From: Lasiodiplodia sp. COLG20
Lineage: Eukaryota; Ascomycota; Dothideomycetes; Botryosphaeriales; Botryosphaeriaceae
DNA length: 64,000 nucleotides
Reading direction: 5' to 3'
Assembly (NCBI GenBank): GCA_009801085.1
Contig: VNWV01000006.1
Location: 2,542,001-2,606,000 of the forward strand
The notes beneath the pieces were generated by a model. It made no database searches, had not been told where the DNA came from, and worked only from the letters and a program-made list of their open reading frames with translations. The position numbers were made by a program, and so were the translations under genes. The number at the start of each line of letters is the position of its first letter. Within the stretch, counting starts at the first letter, position 1. Shown piece by piece: positions 12,301 to 24,128 of this stretch.

Positions 12301-13547
12301 CTTGGGCGTACCCTCAGAGTCGAAGACATTTTTGAATGCCTCGCGGGGATCCAGCCTCCAGTTGGACTCAATGTCATTGTCATTGAGGTTGAGGATGGTG
12401 CGCAGATAGTCGTTGAGGATAATGTTGACGTATAGGCCGCAAGTGATACTGAGACATTGTCAGCATAATTTATGGAGCACATGACGAGGCTATCTTACAG
12501 TCGTCCCGTTTGGAACAAGTCATTGTCACGCTTGAGCAACGCCTCCTCGTACCCGGGAGTGTCGGCAACCGGCATTGTGAAGCGTCCGTTCTCATTGATG
12601 GTCGCAAGCTCCTTGACAACATAGTTGTGGAACCGGTTGAAGGCGATCATGAGAGCGCAGACGCCGGGAGGCTGACCAAGCAGGCGGCGCTCGGCGAATG
12701 CATCCTTCTTCAACAAGCCATCTTGGAAAGATCGCACAGTGTTTTGCATCTCCTGATCGTGACCATAAAGCGGACCAAGGTCGAGGTAGGACGAGCTGAC
12801 AAGCTTCGTGTCATCTCTGTCATTGGTGCGAAAGATGTCATGGATGATGATGGTGGCAAAGTAGAACAAATGAGAGGAAATCTTTGTGGGGTGTTCACGT
12901 GCAAGTCCATCTCGGCTGAGGAGAGCTGTGAGGGTGTCAGTATCGGTTGGGCAAGAAGAGGGGTGGGGGCCAGACTGTCAAAGATCACACCCGGCTCAGG
13001 CAAAATCGCAGATCGCAGCTCCTGTCCAACTACGCTGCGAGCATAATGGCTGCCAGCAGCACCCAGCTGCGGGTACATGATGTTCTGGATTTCGGTTAGT
13101 CTGCAGGTACGTGCGCGGTATAGTTGCAGCAACTCACGTTGTAGCTTCCATCTGCAGCCCTGTATTTGAATTGCTCTCCGAGATACGAAATGGGTGGATG
13201 CTCGAGCCCGTTCCAGAGCGTCTTGATGAATTGGCCACTCAGATCATCTCGAAGACCGGAGTCATTGGGAAGTGATGCCGCCAATTGGATGATGCCTTCG
13301 TACTGTACGATTACGGTGAGAAAACATAGTAATAGCTCTTTGAAACGGAACTTACGAGGTATTTGCGGTCGTCAACAACGCCATTTGCCAGCAGGGTCTG
13401 GCCGAAATTGCGGACAAGGTTCAGGTTGGGGACAACACGGCCGGTCTGGCTGTGTAGATCATCGGCAGCTTTGCCTGCGATATTCAGCAGACTCGAGACT
13501 CCCTCGGCGCGGCTCTTTTTCACGTCGCTGGAAGCCATTTTGAGCAA
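9349..13547 (-). CDS. ppo: Psi-producing oxygenase: fatty acid dioxygenase/P450 fusion (linoleate diol synthase family)
   Basis: Ppo-type oxylipin synthase, 1094 residues from twelve exons: 13547-13356, 13302-13138, 13084-12976, 12925-12499, 12448-12174, 12058-11714, 11656-11452, 11395-11118, 11061-10845, 10795-10372, 10312-10188 and 9871-9349 (3285 bases, in frame). The N-terminal heme-peroxidase-like dioxygenase shows the distal-His segment IIIHDIFRT, SSYLDLGPLYG, and the proximal FIYRWHCATS with the catalytic Tyr and heme His. The C-terminal P450 domain keeps ExxR as EGFR, its codons rejoined across the last intron, and the heme loop HHGWGPHACLGRP with its Cys. Both active sites therefore look intact, so an 8R-dioxygenase/diol synthase role on linoleate is likely. 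The sequence does not decide between PpoA- and PpoC-type. An alternative ATG is at 13538 (MASSDVKKS). Confidence 0.9.
9896..10130. repeat. Degenerate tandem repeat inside the last Ppo intron
   Basis: Three diverged units start near 9896, 10002 and about 10085. Each has a GTATCGACAA- or GTAAC-like start, then a TAAGTTTGAACCGGTC-like core (cores near 9917, 10022 and 10109), then GGTGGTAGTTAGGG tracts. Spacing is about 105 and 87 bases. They fill most of a 316-base intron (9872-10187). Confidence 0.6.
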
Positions 13548-14477
13548 CTGGAGAGCAACATGGGCGCATGTATGTCAGCCTTTATACGCAGAAACAGAGG
13601 GGCTTTCACATGCTCTTGAAAGAAGCAATATGCACCGCCTCTTGGAACTGACGCAAGAGCTGGAGCTCGCGGCACGGCTGACCTGGAAGAATACGGGGAT
13701 TTGAGGCGATCTGGCACTGGTGCTGACAGGCTGCGCTGAAGTTGAATATTATTGCACGTTGATGTAGTACAAAAACCCTTACTGGGGGCTGGGATTGGGT
13801 GCCGGATCCGAACCACGACGGCTGTTTGCGTCTGGAAGGAAGCACCCATGTTTTGCAGCCCTGATGTTCTTGAATAGGCAGGCTAAAGGGGTGCATGATG
13901 TGTAAGGCAGACACATGATTAGCCACGCGGGCTGCATAGGGCCGTTGGAGCGTTTGACTGTCTGAGGCGGTCAGGATTCGCTGGTGGTGCTAGCTTTCAG
14001 CTGAATGTATTGCTTACTTACCTCATACGCATGCGATCAAGGGATGCGGGGCCACAAAGCCATTGACAGGCGAGAGGATGGAATGAGCGGGCTGAGATTG
14101 GTCAGCGGCCATCAAGCCACGCGGGTGTTGCCCGGCTCAGACCCTTCCTGCATCCACCGCAGCCTCGCTTGCCTCGCAGGGATTAGCGCTGCTGACTAGT
14201 CCGTGCACAACCCAGCCCCACTCTGTAACCTCCTCCTCCTCCAGGCTCCCACCGTCCTCCGCAACTTCCTTTTCCCTCCGTCTTACACGCTCGCCTCGAG
14301 AACAGAGACAATCCAATTTTCCGCCACCACCTGACCCAACTCAGCCCCATCTCAACAAAACCTCAGGCAGCTCATTGAACTCTCCAACACGCGCAATTGA
14401 GCCCTAAATCCTGCATTCCTCGCACCCGCATCATCCGGCCAAAAAAAGAAAAGGAAACAAAAAAACTCAACACCACC
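13548..14477. other. Divergent intergenic region Ppo / MAPEG
   Basis: 930 bases shared upstream of two divergent genes. No coding signal was found. Pyrimidine-rich stretches lie near 14215-14290, ahead of the MAPEG start. Confidence 0.45.
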
Positions 14478-14918
14478 ATGCCTCACTACGCCCTGCTCTC
14501 CATCCCGGCCATGTGGCTCACCGCGCTGTACCCGCACGCCCATGCGGTCAGCCTCATCAAGAACGCCAACAACAACAAATGGGACAACACCAACTCCAAA
14601 GGTTCCGCCTGGTCCGCAACGCTGCAGAAATCGGTGCCGTCCGAGGTGCTTGCGCGCTACGAGCGTGCCGAGGCGGCGCACCGCAATGGGCTCGAGAACC
14701 TGCCCTTCTTCGGCCTGGCCGTGCTGTGCGCTGAGTGGGCCGGCGTGCCCGAGACGACCGTGGGCGTGAGTGCGTGGGCCTTTGTTGCCTCGCGCCTCGT
14801 CTACAACGCCCTGTATCTCAACACGACGGATCTGAAGAAGAGCTTTGCGAGGTCCGGCGTGTGGGGCGTGAGCACCTTGATCTGCTTGAGTTTGTTTGTG
14901 CAGGCGGCGCTGCAGTGA
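14478..14918 (+). CDS. MAPEG family membrane protein
   Basis: A 146-residue integral membrane protein of the MAPEG group (membrane-associated proteins in eicosanoid and glutathione metabolism). The start ATG in CACCATGCC context gives MPHYALLSIPAMWL. Four hydrophobic segments are visible. The diagnostic stretch ARYERAEAAHRNGLENLPFF is present (R-A-x-x-A-H-x-N-G-x-E-N), followed by FGLAVLCAEWAGV and SRLVYNALYL. It is a single exon. MAPEG enzymes conjugate or isomerise lipid mediators. Lying divergent to a fatty acid dioxygenase, it may act on oxylipins (inference), but fungal MAPEG proteins are common and mostly uncharacterised. Confidence 0.88.
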   Translation: MPHYALLSIPAMWLTALYPHAHAVSLIKNANNNKWDNTNSKGSAWSATLQKSVPSEVLARYERAEAAHRNGLENLPFFGLAVLCAEWAGVPETTVGVSAWAFVASRLVYNALYLNTTDLKKSFARSGVWGVSTLICLSLFVQAALQ

Positions 14919-15108
14919 GCGAATGGGGCTTTTTCTTCAATTGGTCCGGTTTGAGGGTTCTTCCAGTCGGAGGCTCTTTTCTTTCCTATCAGCACAGCAC
15001 ATGGCTCAGCATTGAGCGTAACGACTTTGGTACGACCAAGTTTAACGAATACAAGGTTCACATCTCAATTTCATCTCACGTCAAACATTCCGGTCCGACA
15101 CGTGCCTT

Positions 15109-18046
15109 TCAACCCACAACCCCAAACTCCACCTCATGCACCTCCCCATCGCTCAGATCCACCACCCACCCGCCCTTCGCCCTCTCCAACCCCTCGGTCG
15201 TGACATTCACCGCGCCCACCCCCTCCACCTCCGCGTTCTGCTCCAACGTCAAAATCGCCTTACTCGCCACCTCACCATAGCCACCATCCCCCTTGACACC
15301 CACGACCAGCTTCTTCGCCGCAGGACTGTACCTAAACTCATCCACCACACCCGCATCCAGCTGCACGTACACCCCCAACGGCGCGACGTACACCCTCCTC
15401 CTCCCCGAATCCTTCGGCGTCACCGTCACCGTCTCATCGACCGCATCCCCATCCCCGCCCTCCGCCACCACGTTCCCACCGAACGCCGCCCACCCGTAGA
15501 CGGCGTGGCGCTGCGCCAGGAACGTCGCGCCGCCGAGGGCGTGGCCGAGGAAGTTGGGCCCGTAGTCGCCGCTGTACGCGTCCCAGCGCAGCGTGTCGGG
15601 CCACGAGTGGAAGGCCGCGGCGGCGAAGCCGTCGGCGTCGATGTTGGAGAGGGCGGCTTGGTTGCCGGCGTGGCCGACGCGGAGGAGGTAGAAGGATGAT
15701 GAGGAGGAGGAAGAGGGGGAGGAGCGGTAGTGGGAGAGGAGGGGGAGCGAGTTGAGGCCCGAGCCGTAGTGGTGGATTTGGCGCTCTAGGCGTTGGAGTT
15801 TGCCGCCGTAGCTGTTGCGGGGTTGGGTTAGATGGGTTTGGGGAGAGGGGGGATGGAAGAGGAAGGGCAAGAGGCTTACATGAAGTCCCAGTACCGACGG
15901 GCGTTGCCGTTCCAGCCCCAGTGGGCGACGGTGGGCATGTAGCCGATGATGGAGTTGATGGTCTTGTCGGCGGAGGTGGTGTCGCCGAAGTACCTGCGTC
16001 GTCTCAGTCAGTCTTTTCGGCTCACAAACTGCTTGCTCTCCCACGTCCGCGCAATGGTCAAGAAAGGGGGAGGGAAAGAAAAGAGGAGGACACTCACTTC
16101 GTCCAGTAGTACACGCCCTCCTGACCGGTGCTATCCCACGCCATCTCGGACCCGAACGGATCCTCCTGCGTCGCCCACAGCTCCGCCCTCGTCTTCATAT
16201 CCGCCTCCAGCGCACTCGCCTGCTCCGCCAGCCCCTCGGCCTTGAGGTCTTCCAGGATGTGGCCGAACACCGTCTCGCCCATCAGGCCGACGTCCCAGTA
16301 GCTCACGCTGTGGCCACCACCGCCGCCCGTCCGCATCATCGACGCGACCGTCTCCTGCGCGCGCAGCAGGTAGTCCTGGGCGGTCAGATTGCGCGTCAGC
16401 GCGTCGGGCGCCGCCCTGCCGGCGCGGTACAGGCCCCAGTACAGGCCCGCGACGTGCACGTAGTCGTAGGCGCGGTCGGTGGCGTAGGCGGCCTCCTTGT
16501 TCCAGGCCGACCACGTGTCCCAGCCGATGTCGGTGCTGTACTCGTAGTCGGGCAGCGCGGCCGGGTCGTAGTAGAAGACGCTCTTGCGGACGGCGTATTG
16601 GGTGTCCCCGGGCGTCGAGACCTGCAGCGTGCCCCAGACGACGTCGGCGACGAAGGTCTCGAGCTTGGCGACCTCGGCAGCGGCGGGCTGGATGGCCTGC
16701 TTCAGGGCGGCGGCGAGCCAGGCGCCGGCGCCGCCCTCGTCGCTGAGGCCGGCGATCCAGGCGCGGTTGTCCTGGAGGACGGGTGCGTTGGCCTCGCGGT
16801 CGTAGGTGATGATGGAGTTGGCGCGGCCGAAGGGGTCGGACGCGTCAGCGAACCACTGCTCGGTGGTCAGGAAGCTGCCCAGGTCGGCGACGGCTTGGGG
16901 CGCGGGCTTGGTGATGCGGTAGTGCACCGCCTGCGTCTTGCCGCTCGCGTAGCCGATGTTGACGCGCACGCGGCCCCAGGCGCTGGAGGCGGGCGTGAGC
17001 TGGTACTCGACGCCGCCGTCGAAGGCGCGGGGCTCGCTGAAGGTGAAGGCGCCATCGGGGGTGCTCGCGATGGAGTCGACGCTGTCGTTGTTGGTGTGCA
17101 GGAAGAGCCGGCCCACGACGTCGGTGGGCAGAATGTAGCCCGGGATGCCGACGGCGAGCGGCGTGCCCGACGACTTGACCGTCTCTTCGATCTCAGGGGC
17201 CGAGGCGGCCAGCGAGAAGCGCAGGCCGACGGTGATGTTGGCGCCGGGCTCCAGCGTGGCCGACGTCGGCTCGTTCCAGGGGTCGACGCCGCTCCATTCG
17301 TTCTCGGCCCAGGCCTTGGTCAGGACTTGCCATTCGTAGTTGCCTTCGTACGTCTGCGACTGGTAGTAGAGCGGCTCCGTGCTGGTCTCCGGGAGGAATC
17401 TCCACGCTTCGAATTTGGTGTCGGCGGTCAGGGGCGTGACGACGAGGTTCGGGCCGGTGCCGGTGAGGCGGGTTGCCTGGACGTAGCCGGCGTGGAGGCC
17501 GATGTACGGGTCGAGCAGGACGCACTTGTCACGCGTATCGGTCTCGGTGCGGCCGGTGAAGATGTTGTTGAATTCGACGGGCATGCCGAGGCTTCCGATC
17601 TCCACGCTGTCGGCTGCGACGTTGGTGAGGGTGAATTCGAGGCCGATGTCGCCGTCCACATCGATCCATCTCCGTGTCACGTTCAGGCTGGCGCCTGAGT
17701 CGGGCAATGACGGGCCCAGGTTTGCTGATGCGAGTGCTCCATTGCCGGGAGTTTCGGTGACGGGGGCGCGTTGGGCGGCGCTATTGCCCGTCTGCCAGCT
17801 GCCAGAAGTTCCACTGCGGTACCGGAAGGTGATGTCGCCGGTGTGGTAATTCCCATCTCCATTCCTGGATGAGAAGACGTCGGCGGGAGAAAAGTCGAAC
17901 GAGTCCTGTGAAGTCGGCTTGAGGGAGCTCAGGACCTGCGAGTCGGCTGCGAGAACGGCCTGGAAGTTGTCGGTGGAGATGGTCGTCTGCGCGGCGACAA
18001 TGGAAAGCAGGGAGGTTAAGGCGACCAGACCATCACGTAACGCCAT
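15109..18046 (-). CDS. Secreted DUF5695-family protein (glycosidase-like)
   Basis: A predicted extracellular protein of 921 residues in three exons: 18046-16098, 15993-15880 and 15811-15109. The chosen start gives a clear signal peptide, MALRDGLVALTSLLSIVAAQ. A longer frame starts at 18103 and adds 20 polar residues that would mask it. The N-terminal half is beta-rich with several N-glycosylation sites (NVTRR, NITVGL). The C-terminal half has aromatic/acidic motifs such as YEYSTDIGWDTWSAWNKEAAY and GQEGVYYWTKYFGD, typical of alpha/alpha-barrel carbohydrate-active proteins. I recognise it as DUF5695-like. No biochemical activity is established for that family to my knowledge, so glycosidase-like is inference. 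Confidence 0.8.
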
Positions 18047-20151
18047 GGTGGGCAACCGATGAAGTCCGCTAGCGCCTTGAGTCGACTGTGGACTGAGGCT
18101 CATATTAAATACCTCTGCTCGGAAGGCCCAGCTCCGCTCTCCTGCGTCATGGATAAGGTACCTGAAATTGAAGCCTGAGGTGGGTTGCGGATCACCGGTG
18201 GTGTTTGCCGTTGGCCTGCCTGATCGGGCCTGTAGCCGCCATCTCTCCCGCCTGTTTGGAGATCATCGCCACTATTACCCCACAAAGCCCATGCTCCCAC
18301 CGGCACCCGAACCCACCGGGAGTTCTCCCACCAATGGCCTGCCTCCCTGGTAGCATGCTATTCTGAAGACGGTGTCCTGGCCAATTTAATCTCTCGACTA
18401 CAACTACAACCGACCCCGTATTTCGCCCGCTTTTGAACACGAACTCCCTCACGCGATGCCCAGCTTGCTCATTCCTATTTCGACTCAACCCTCGACCCGC
18501 CTGTTTCAATCAAATTGAAAACAAAAGAGAGCTTCGCCTAGACTTTCTATTTACGTCCACAGGGCACGGGCTTCTTACCCTCTACTGATTCTTTTCACCA
18601 TCAAAGAGACATGGTACCTCAATCACTTCGGAATGTGTGCTGCTCCCTTTAAGCAATGACAACCGATATATGCAGTAAATGAGAATATGCTTACAGATAC
18701 ACTATGGGAAGTTTATGTACAGTTTCGGGCCTGAGTTTCGTCATTGGACGTCTTATCCAAGACTTGTGCTTTTCTTTAGGGAATGTTTCCTATTTAATCA
18801 CCATCACCATCATCACGATGATTGCTCCAGGTTCCCATCGCTATTACGTTTTCTTCACAGGCGGCGCCACAAGAACATCACTGGACACCTGATCACCAGA
18901 TCCCGTCCTCACACGTGTCACATACCTCGCGCGTGCCCCGAACTTACAGCGAGGCGCCAATACATAAGAACAGCCTCTCCCAACAGCACACCGGCTTTTC
19001 TTTCTAAGCAGATCTTCTGGCAGTGTTCGATTGACGAATACCCCCAAGATCCCGACTCTTGTGCCTCTTTGTGTGTGCTTTAGGGCACCTCCCAGCTTTT
19101 CAACTTCCGTTCTTGATCCGGAGAAGGTGCAGAGCAGCGGTTCATTATTTTAAGATAGTGCGGAGAACCGTTAATATATGAATATACTCAAGAGTGTCAC
19201 CATTAATCTAAGATGATGAAGCTCAACAGCATTGCTGCTTGATTTTGAAGATCAGCTTGAAGAGTGGCATGCTAAGAAAGCGGAGGAAAGGTTCCACGTG
19301 TAGCATTGTTGATTCGCCAGAGAAGGAGTAAGAGCTTGAATAAATTCGTTAAGCTTCCGTATCCGAAAATCCTATCGGAGTCGCGCAGCCTGGAGGTTGC
19401 ACAATCACGACCTCAATTACTGACTTTATACCTGGAGATCGGGAAAACGGAATGGCAGCTGAAACTGATGATCTCCCGTGGGAGTGGCACGCGCCATCCC
19501 GGCACCTCGCTGACCGGAACTTCTTATTGAAGCGACCCGAGTGGAGACAACAGCTGATGAGTTGACATCGCCTGGACCAAATTTTCCTTGCCATCGCTTA
19601 GAGTTTAGCGAGGCTATAAGTGGCTACGTTTCCAATCAGAAGCTGAGTCGAGGACACATGCTTATAGATCAAGGAAATATCAATTTCGGTGACAGGTGCT
19701 ATTGTGCGTTCCAAAAGATTTGAGCCAGCATAGTACAAAATTTTACATGCCGTGGGTAGTTGGAGCTACCGTCCGGATGTAAATGTAGAATTATTCAATC
19801 GAAATTTACGTCCGGACGGTAGCTCCAAATACCTACGTAAGTTGTAATTCTTTGATGTCCTAAAATACGATTGTGAATGATCACTTTGTTGCCACCGTAC
19901 GATGGATAATGGGAATTTTTGGGAATTATGTGGCTTAGCTCGTATACAAAGGATGCAGTGACGATGCTGGAGGGGTTCTGTGGAACCAGGATTCTGCTGA
20001 TTCGATTAGGCAACCATTCCTTCAGCCTAAGCCCCATCTCACCCGCGTGATCTTTCATCCTCCACGTTCATACAAACATCCCCCATCCCCGCATTTTTCA
20101 AAGTGACAGTTCTGCGAGTTTTCAAAGTAGTTTGCCGCCTCAGACCCCGTA
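18047..20151. other. Intergenic with one hairpin element
   Basis: About 2.1 kb without a convincing gene. The only structured feature is the inverted repeat at 19754-19835. From about 18600 the base composition is more AT-rich than in the flanking genes. Confidence 0.5.
19754..19835. repeat. Hairpin element H1 (dispersed 80-bp family)
   Basis: An inverted repeat of about 82 bp. The left arm GGGTAGTTGGAGCTACC then GTCCGGATGTAAAT pairs with the right arm ATTTACGTCCGGACGG then TAGCTCCAAATACC around an AT-rich centre. It has the same layout as copies H2-H10, with GAGCTACC in place of GAAGCTATC. Confidence 0.85.
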
Positions 20152-23100
20152 ATGGCTGACGACAACGTTCCAATATCCGACGCCTCCGAGGCACTCTTGC
20201 CGGCAGTCGATGTATCTGCAGAGTACGATCACTTTCTGAGACCCAGCGACGGGAGGCTTGTTCCCCTGCTTGTGCAGAGCTTCGAAAACGACCATCCTCC
20301 ACCCGAGCCAAGATCATGGGCACGTACCGGCAAGCCTCAAAACCAGACCCCTCTTTTTGTGAGGCTGAGCCATTGGATCTGGTCTCCAGCCTTGAGGGAT
20401 GGTGGTTCGGAATGTAAATACAGTGTGTATACCATCTGTCTGATTCTTGCGAGATGGTTGATATCGCTGCCGTTGTTGCTCCCATTGGTAAGCAATCGTC
20501 TCTGAGTTATCCATGTATTGTTCGGCTGATGTAAACAGCTGGGGATTTTCCAAATATCCACTCGTGCACTCAAGCTTCATAGCCGCAACGCCAACTATGA
20601 TCCGGTGGCCACTAAGTCCGAGGAAGGCCCTGACCAGCGAATCGGCCAAGGAGGAGATGGTGTGGGCACCGAGAGCACCAGAGAACACGACGGGCCAGAA
20701 GACCACCCTTCGTCAACGGATCTTCAGTACCTCTTGGATACTTTGCAGAATGTTCAAGGCGCCGATGAGCGCGTCTTGCACCTCTCGGGGATACCTGGTG
20801 CCACGATAGACTGGACATGTCTTGATCCGGTTTCCTCTCAAGAATTTGCCGGAAGAAGGGCTCGGATTCTGGCAGTCTTGCTCAGCATCATCCCAGTTGT
20901 GGTTATCTGCGCTCTCTATATCCTCTTCATTGCCGGATGGATTCCGCGAGAACATTTCGAAGTACGCTTCTACATCCTATGCGGTGTTGGAGTATTCTTG
21001 ATGTGCCTGGCGGCATTTGTTGGTCTTGGTGCAACATGGTTAACCGTCACTCCACCTAACGGAGATGCTAAGGATCTGCGTCCGCGGCTTGTGGGAATCC
21101 AAGGCCATGTTGATACCAGGACGCTCGAAAGCCACCTCTTCGGCTGTAATCATGGACATCTGGCCGAGGTGGCTTCTGCTTCCAGGGAGCAATACCGCGA
21201 CGACGTTGCACAATCGCCCTCGACTCAGGAAAGTGCCTCTGGTCAGACTGAAAGTGGCCTGGTATTCACACTGGTTGATACATATACCATGACAGTGTAC
21301 AGGTTCAGCGCCGACAGACCGCCTGTAGCAGCTTTCATATGCGGGAATGACGGCAACCCAAAGACGGCGGTGCTGTGCTCCTACGACTGGTATACCAACA
21401 CGTTCTGCAGTGAAGCGACTCTCGAAGTCGACAACAGCATGGCACTTGACCGGATGGAGCACGTCTCAAGTGTCCGCTTATCGCTTCTGAGGCTTTCTCA
21501 TATGCAAACCAATACCGGAAGGCGAAATCAGATAGAGACAGAGGGGAGCTCTTCTCATGGTCCCAATTCCACAACGAGATCGGAGCGCAGTCGTATCAGA
21601 AAAGTCGATTTTATTCTTCTACCCTTTATGTGGGTAAGTAGAAAGAGAAACAATTGTGTCTGCGCCAAATACTGACGGCTTGGTAGTTCCTGTATGGAAT
21701 GCCCTCTCTTGCATATTTGAATTTCCTGCGCCCATTGAATATCCTTTACAACGCTTCATTTATCCTGGCGCAGGTTCCGGCATATTTCCTTTTGCGCCAT
21801 ATGCATACTGGCCAAGCAATTTCTGTTCCAATCTGGCTGAAAGGTTCGTTCGATCACCTTACTCTTCATTAAATCTCCTCTAAACCACACGGTGCAGGCG
21901 CGGCGAACTTGTTCATCATTATCCCACCACAGCATCTGGGCTACGCCTTGGCGTTGAGCGCCGTCGAAGGTGCTATTGACGGCGTCATATTTCTGGCATT
22001 CATCGTCATTACGTGCTCATGGTACACACCGCGTGAATTGCTCATCAGGATCCTCATATGGACGTCAGGCCGGCATCTGTTGTATCTGATCCCTCTACAC
22101 AGGTTGCTGTATCGTGACATTGATCCCGACATGGCACCGATTTTTAGCCCGCTTCCCGTTGTCTGTGTTCTCCTTGCTACATATGCCTTCCACTACGTCG
22201 GTACGCCGAATCAAGTTCGTTGGCTACCTGCGTACGAAAGGTTTGGATTTGCTGCGTCCTCTGTTGCGCGGGTGCATTCCTCCCTCCGGGCGCCAGTAAT
22301 GAGATGGAAAATCAAGAATGTACGGAGTACCCATACATCCCTGATCCAAGCGGCCCATACTTACCACTACAGGCTGTCAAAATCTTCAAGGATACTCAGC
22401 TATGGCTGATGTTCTTGCTCTCAGCGCTGAACAGGATGCTCAACATCTTTTCTCTTATGCCGGTTACCTCAGCTGCCTTGATCAACATATGCGTTGTCGC
22501 TTTTGCATGCATCATACTTTCCAGACTGCGAGTCCCATTTAGTAAGACCCCCACCGAGAAAAGTCTGTCCCGGAGAAAGAGAGAACTGACCCCAGCATCC
22601 GCAGTCGCCATCGCCATCCTCTTCCACATTCTCTTCGCTACTAGTACATTCGTCACGCTTAGACACTACACGCCATCCTGGTTCTTTTTCTACCTTATGA
22701 GCAACCGCCCTCTAGCCTTCCTTCTCTTCACCCTCTCCAATCTCGGAACCCTCATTCAACCCCGTAAGCGCAACCCTCTCTTTCTCCATTCTTCCTTCTC
22801 ACCCATCCCCCTTGCAAAACCCGCCCTCTATTATTCTCCCTCCTCTACTAATTTTCTGTCGGAAACGCAGTCATCTGGACCCTCATCTGCGTCAACACGC
22901 CCAACGCGGACCGCCGACTGGCAACTCTGAGCGCGTCGTTCGCCGGATGTGCGCTGAGCCTGATCTTGCTAAATGCGGGGCTCGCCCAACTGATCGCGTT
23001 GTTTGATGGCTCATGGATGTATGTGGTGGTTGCGGTGGTGGAGCTGGGGCTGTGGGTGGCGTTGGGGGCGTGGTATGTGCGGGAGAATAGGAGGAAGGCG

Positions 23101-23181
23101 AGGGGCATGCAGCGGACGGGGGGAGAGGAGGACGAGGACGAGGATGAGGCTGCGGAACGAGCGTTTCGGTACTCGTACTGA
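20152..23181 (+). CDS. Unknown membrane domain fused to a diverged Dal5-type MFS domain
   Basis: A predicted 903-residue membrane protein from six exons: 20152-20487, 20539-21633, 21687-21843, 21898-22319, 22373-22763 and 22871-23181, all joining in frame. The first 450 residues are an unrecognised fungal domain with hydrophobic segments near 90-112 and 220-280, then a soluble part with VDTYTMTVYRF and VLCSYDWYTNTFC. The long second exon continues without a break into RIRKVDFILLPFMW, the usual start of allantoate/pantothenate-type MFS carriers. Further carrier-like marks follow: ITCSWYTPREL, RWLPAYERFGFA, KIFKDTQLW, and a final WYVRENRRK. Many MFS signature positions are changed and the helix pattern is irregular, so transport activity is doubtful. 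No frameshift is needed, so the fusion is read directly from the sequence. Confidence 0.7.
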
Positions 23182-23684
23182 AAGGGTCTCGTGATTGGTG
23201 GGGGACAAGAGTTGTGGTCTTGTGATGCCCCTTCCGGACAGCCCACGCGGCGAGCGGGCGGGTTTGTGGCACTTGACTCAACCGTGGTTTGTGGGCTCTG
23301 CTTCACTTTAAAAGGCGCCCTTGAACAGCGTCTCTGCTTGCGATCACGACCAGCGCAAGGTCTTGCAATGGTAAATTACTCATGCACAAGATACACTCTC
23401 GGTCTCTTGGCCGGGTGGTTGAAAAGCACTTGCAATGCCACCGTGATTTTGTAGCATCTTCGATGATGGTAATGATGATGGTGACAAGCAGCATCGTCAG
23501 TTGATGCCGCTTGAGAAGAATCTGTGTAAGTACTCAGTCAAGCGGGTCAGAGGTTGAACTTACGCCGCGAAACAACAAAGTGTTCGGCATTGCTGCGGTG
23601 GAACTGCGTAGAAGACTCTGGTGTGAATTGCAGTAGATAATGCTTGCCTTAAGCTGAGATTCTTTATATATAGAGGGATAATGG

Positions 23685-23895
23685 AGCCGATGGCTAGCGC
23701 GAAGAAGAACAGGGGTTTAGGATATAGCACAAGTATGCTTTAGTTTCTTTCTGAATAAAAAGGAACATTTATAGGTAGTTGAAGCTATCATCCGGATGTA
23801 AATGTAGAATTAACAATTATACATTCCCGTCCGGACGATAGCTTCATCTACCCATGATATGAGCAAAAAAAACAAATCCACGCTAGCCATCGGCT
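23685..23895. mobile_element. MITE-like unit with 15-bp inverted ends around hairpin H2
   Basis: AGCCGATGGCTAGCG at 23685-23699 is matched exactly by its reverse complement at 23881-23895. Between them lie an AT-rich spacer, hairpin H2 and a spacer containing ATGAGCAAAAAAAACAAATC. The 211-bp size, inverted ends and lack of coding capacity are those of a miniature inverted-repeat element. No clear target-site duplication is visible next to these ends. Related end sequences recur at 26259-26273, 32721, 41337 and 52594. Confidence 0.65.
23774..23853. repeat. Hairpin element H2
   Basis: An 80-bp inverted repeat: GGTAGTTGAAGCTATCATCC with GGATGTAAATGTAGAATT on the left, then CGTCCGGACGATAGCTTC with ATCTACCC on the right. 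It lies centrally inside the 211-bp unit. Confidence 0.88.
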
Positions 23896-24052
23896 GCGAG
23901 AGGGGACTGTAGAGGAACAGCGTCAAATACAGGGGGGCACTGCAACCAGAGGCTAGCATGAAGAGTGGTACAGCCCTATGCATCACTATGCCTCATTTTT
24001 TCCTTTTCTCTTCTTCATCTCCTTCATTATTTTCTTGAAAAGCAACATAAGT

Positions 24053-24127
24053 GGGTAGTTGAAGCTATTGTCCGGACGAGAATGTGGAATTAAAAATTCG
24101 ACAAACACGTCCGGACGATAGCTCCAC
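24053..24127. repeat. Hairpin element H3, abutting an F-box stop codon
   Basis: The left arm GGGTAGTTGAAGCTATTGTCC pairs with the right arm CGTCCGGACGATAGCTCCAC. The usual terminal CTACCC is missing: similarity stops within a few bases of the F-box TGA (complement of 24129-24131). The gene's end and the repeat therefore share a junction. Confidence 0.82.
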
Positions 24128-24128
24128 A

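Larger units (their letters stand above)
23182..24128. other. Repeat-bearing intergenic region
   Basis: Holds a 211-bp unit with perfect 15-bp inverted ends (23685-23895) around hairpin H2, a weaker end-like copy near 23949-23960, and hairpin H3 at 24053-24127. No gene is seen. Confidence 0.6.

Noticed and set aside
16259..17698. 479-codon plus-strand open frame
   Set aside because: It is the antisense shadow of the GC-rich DUF5695 gene; its translation is Gly/Ala/Arg-rich with no domain.
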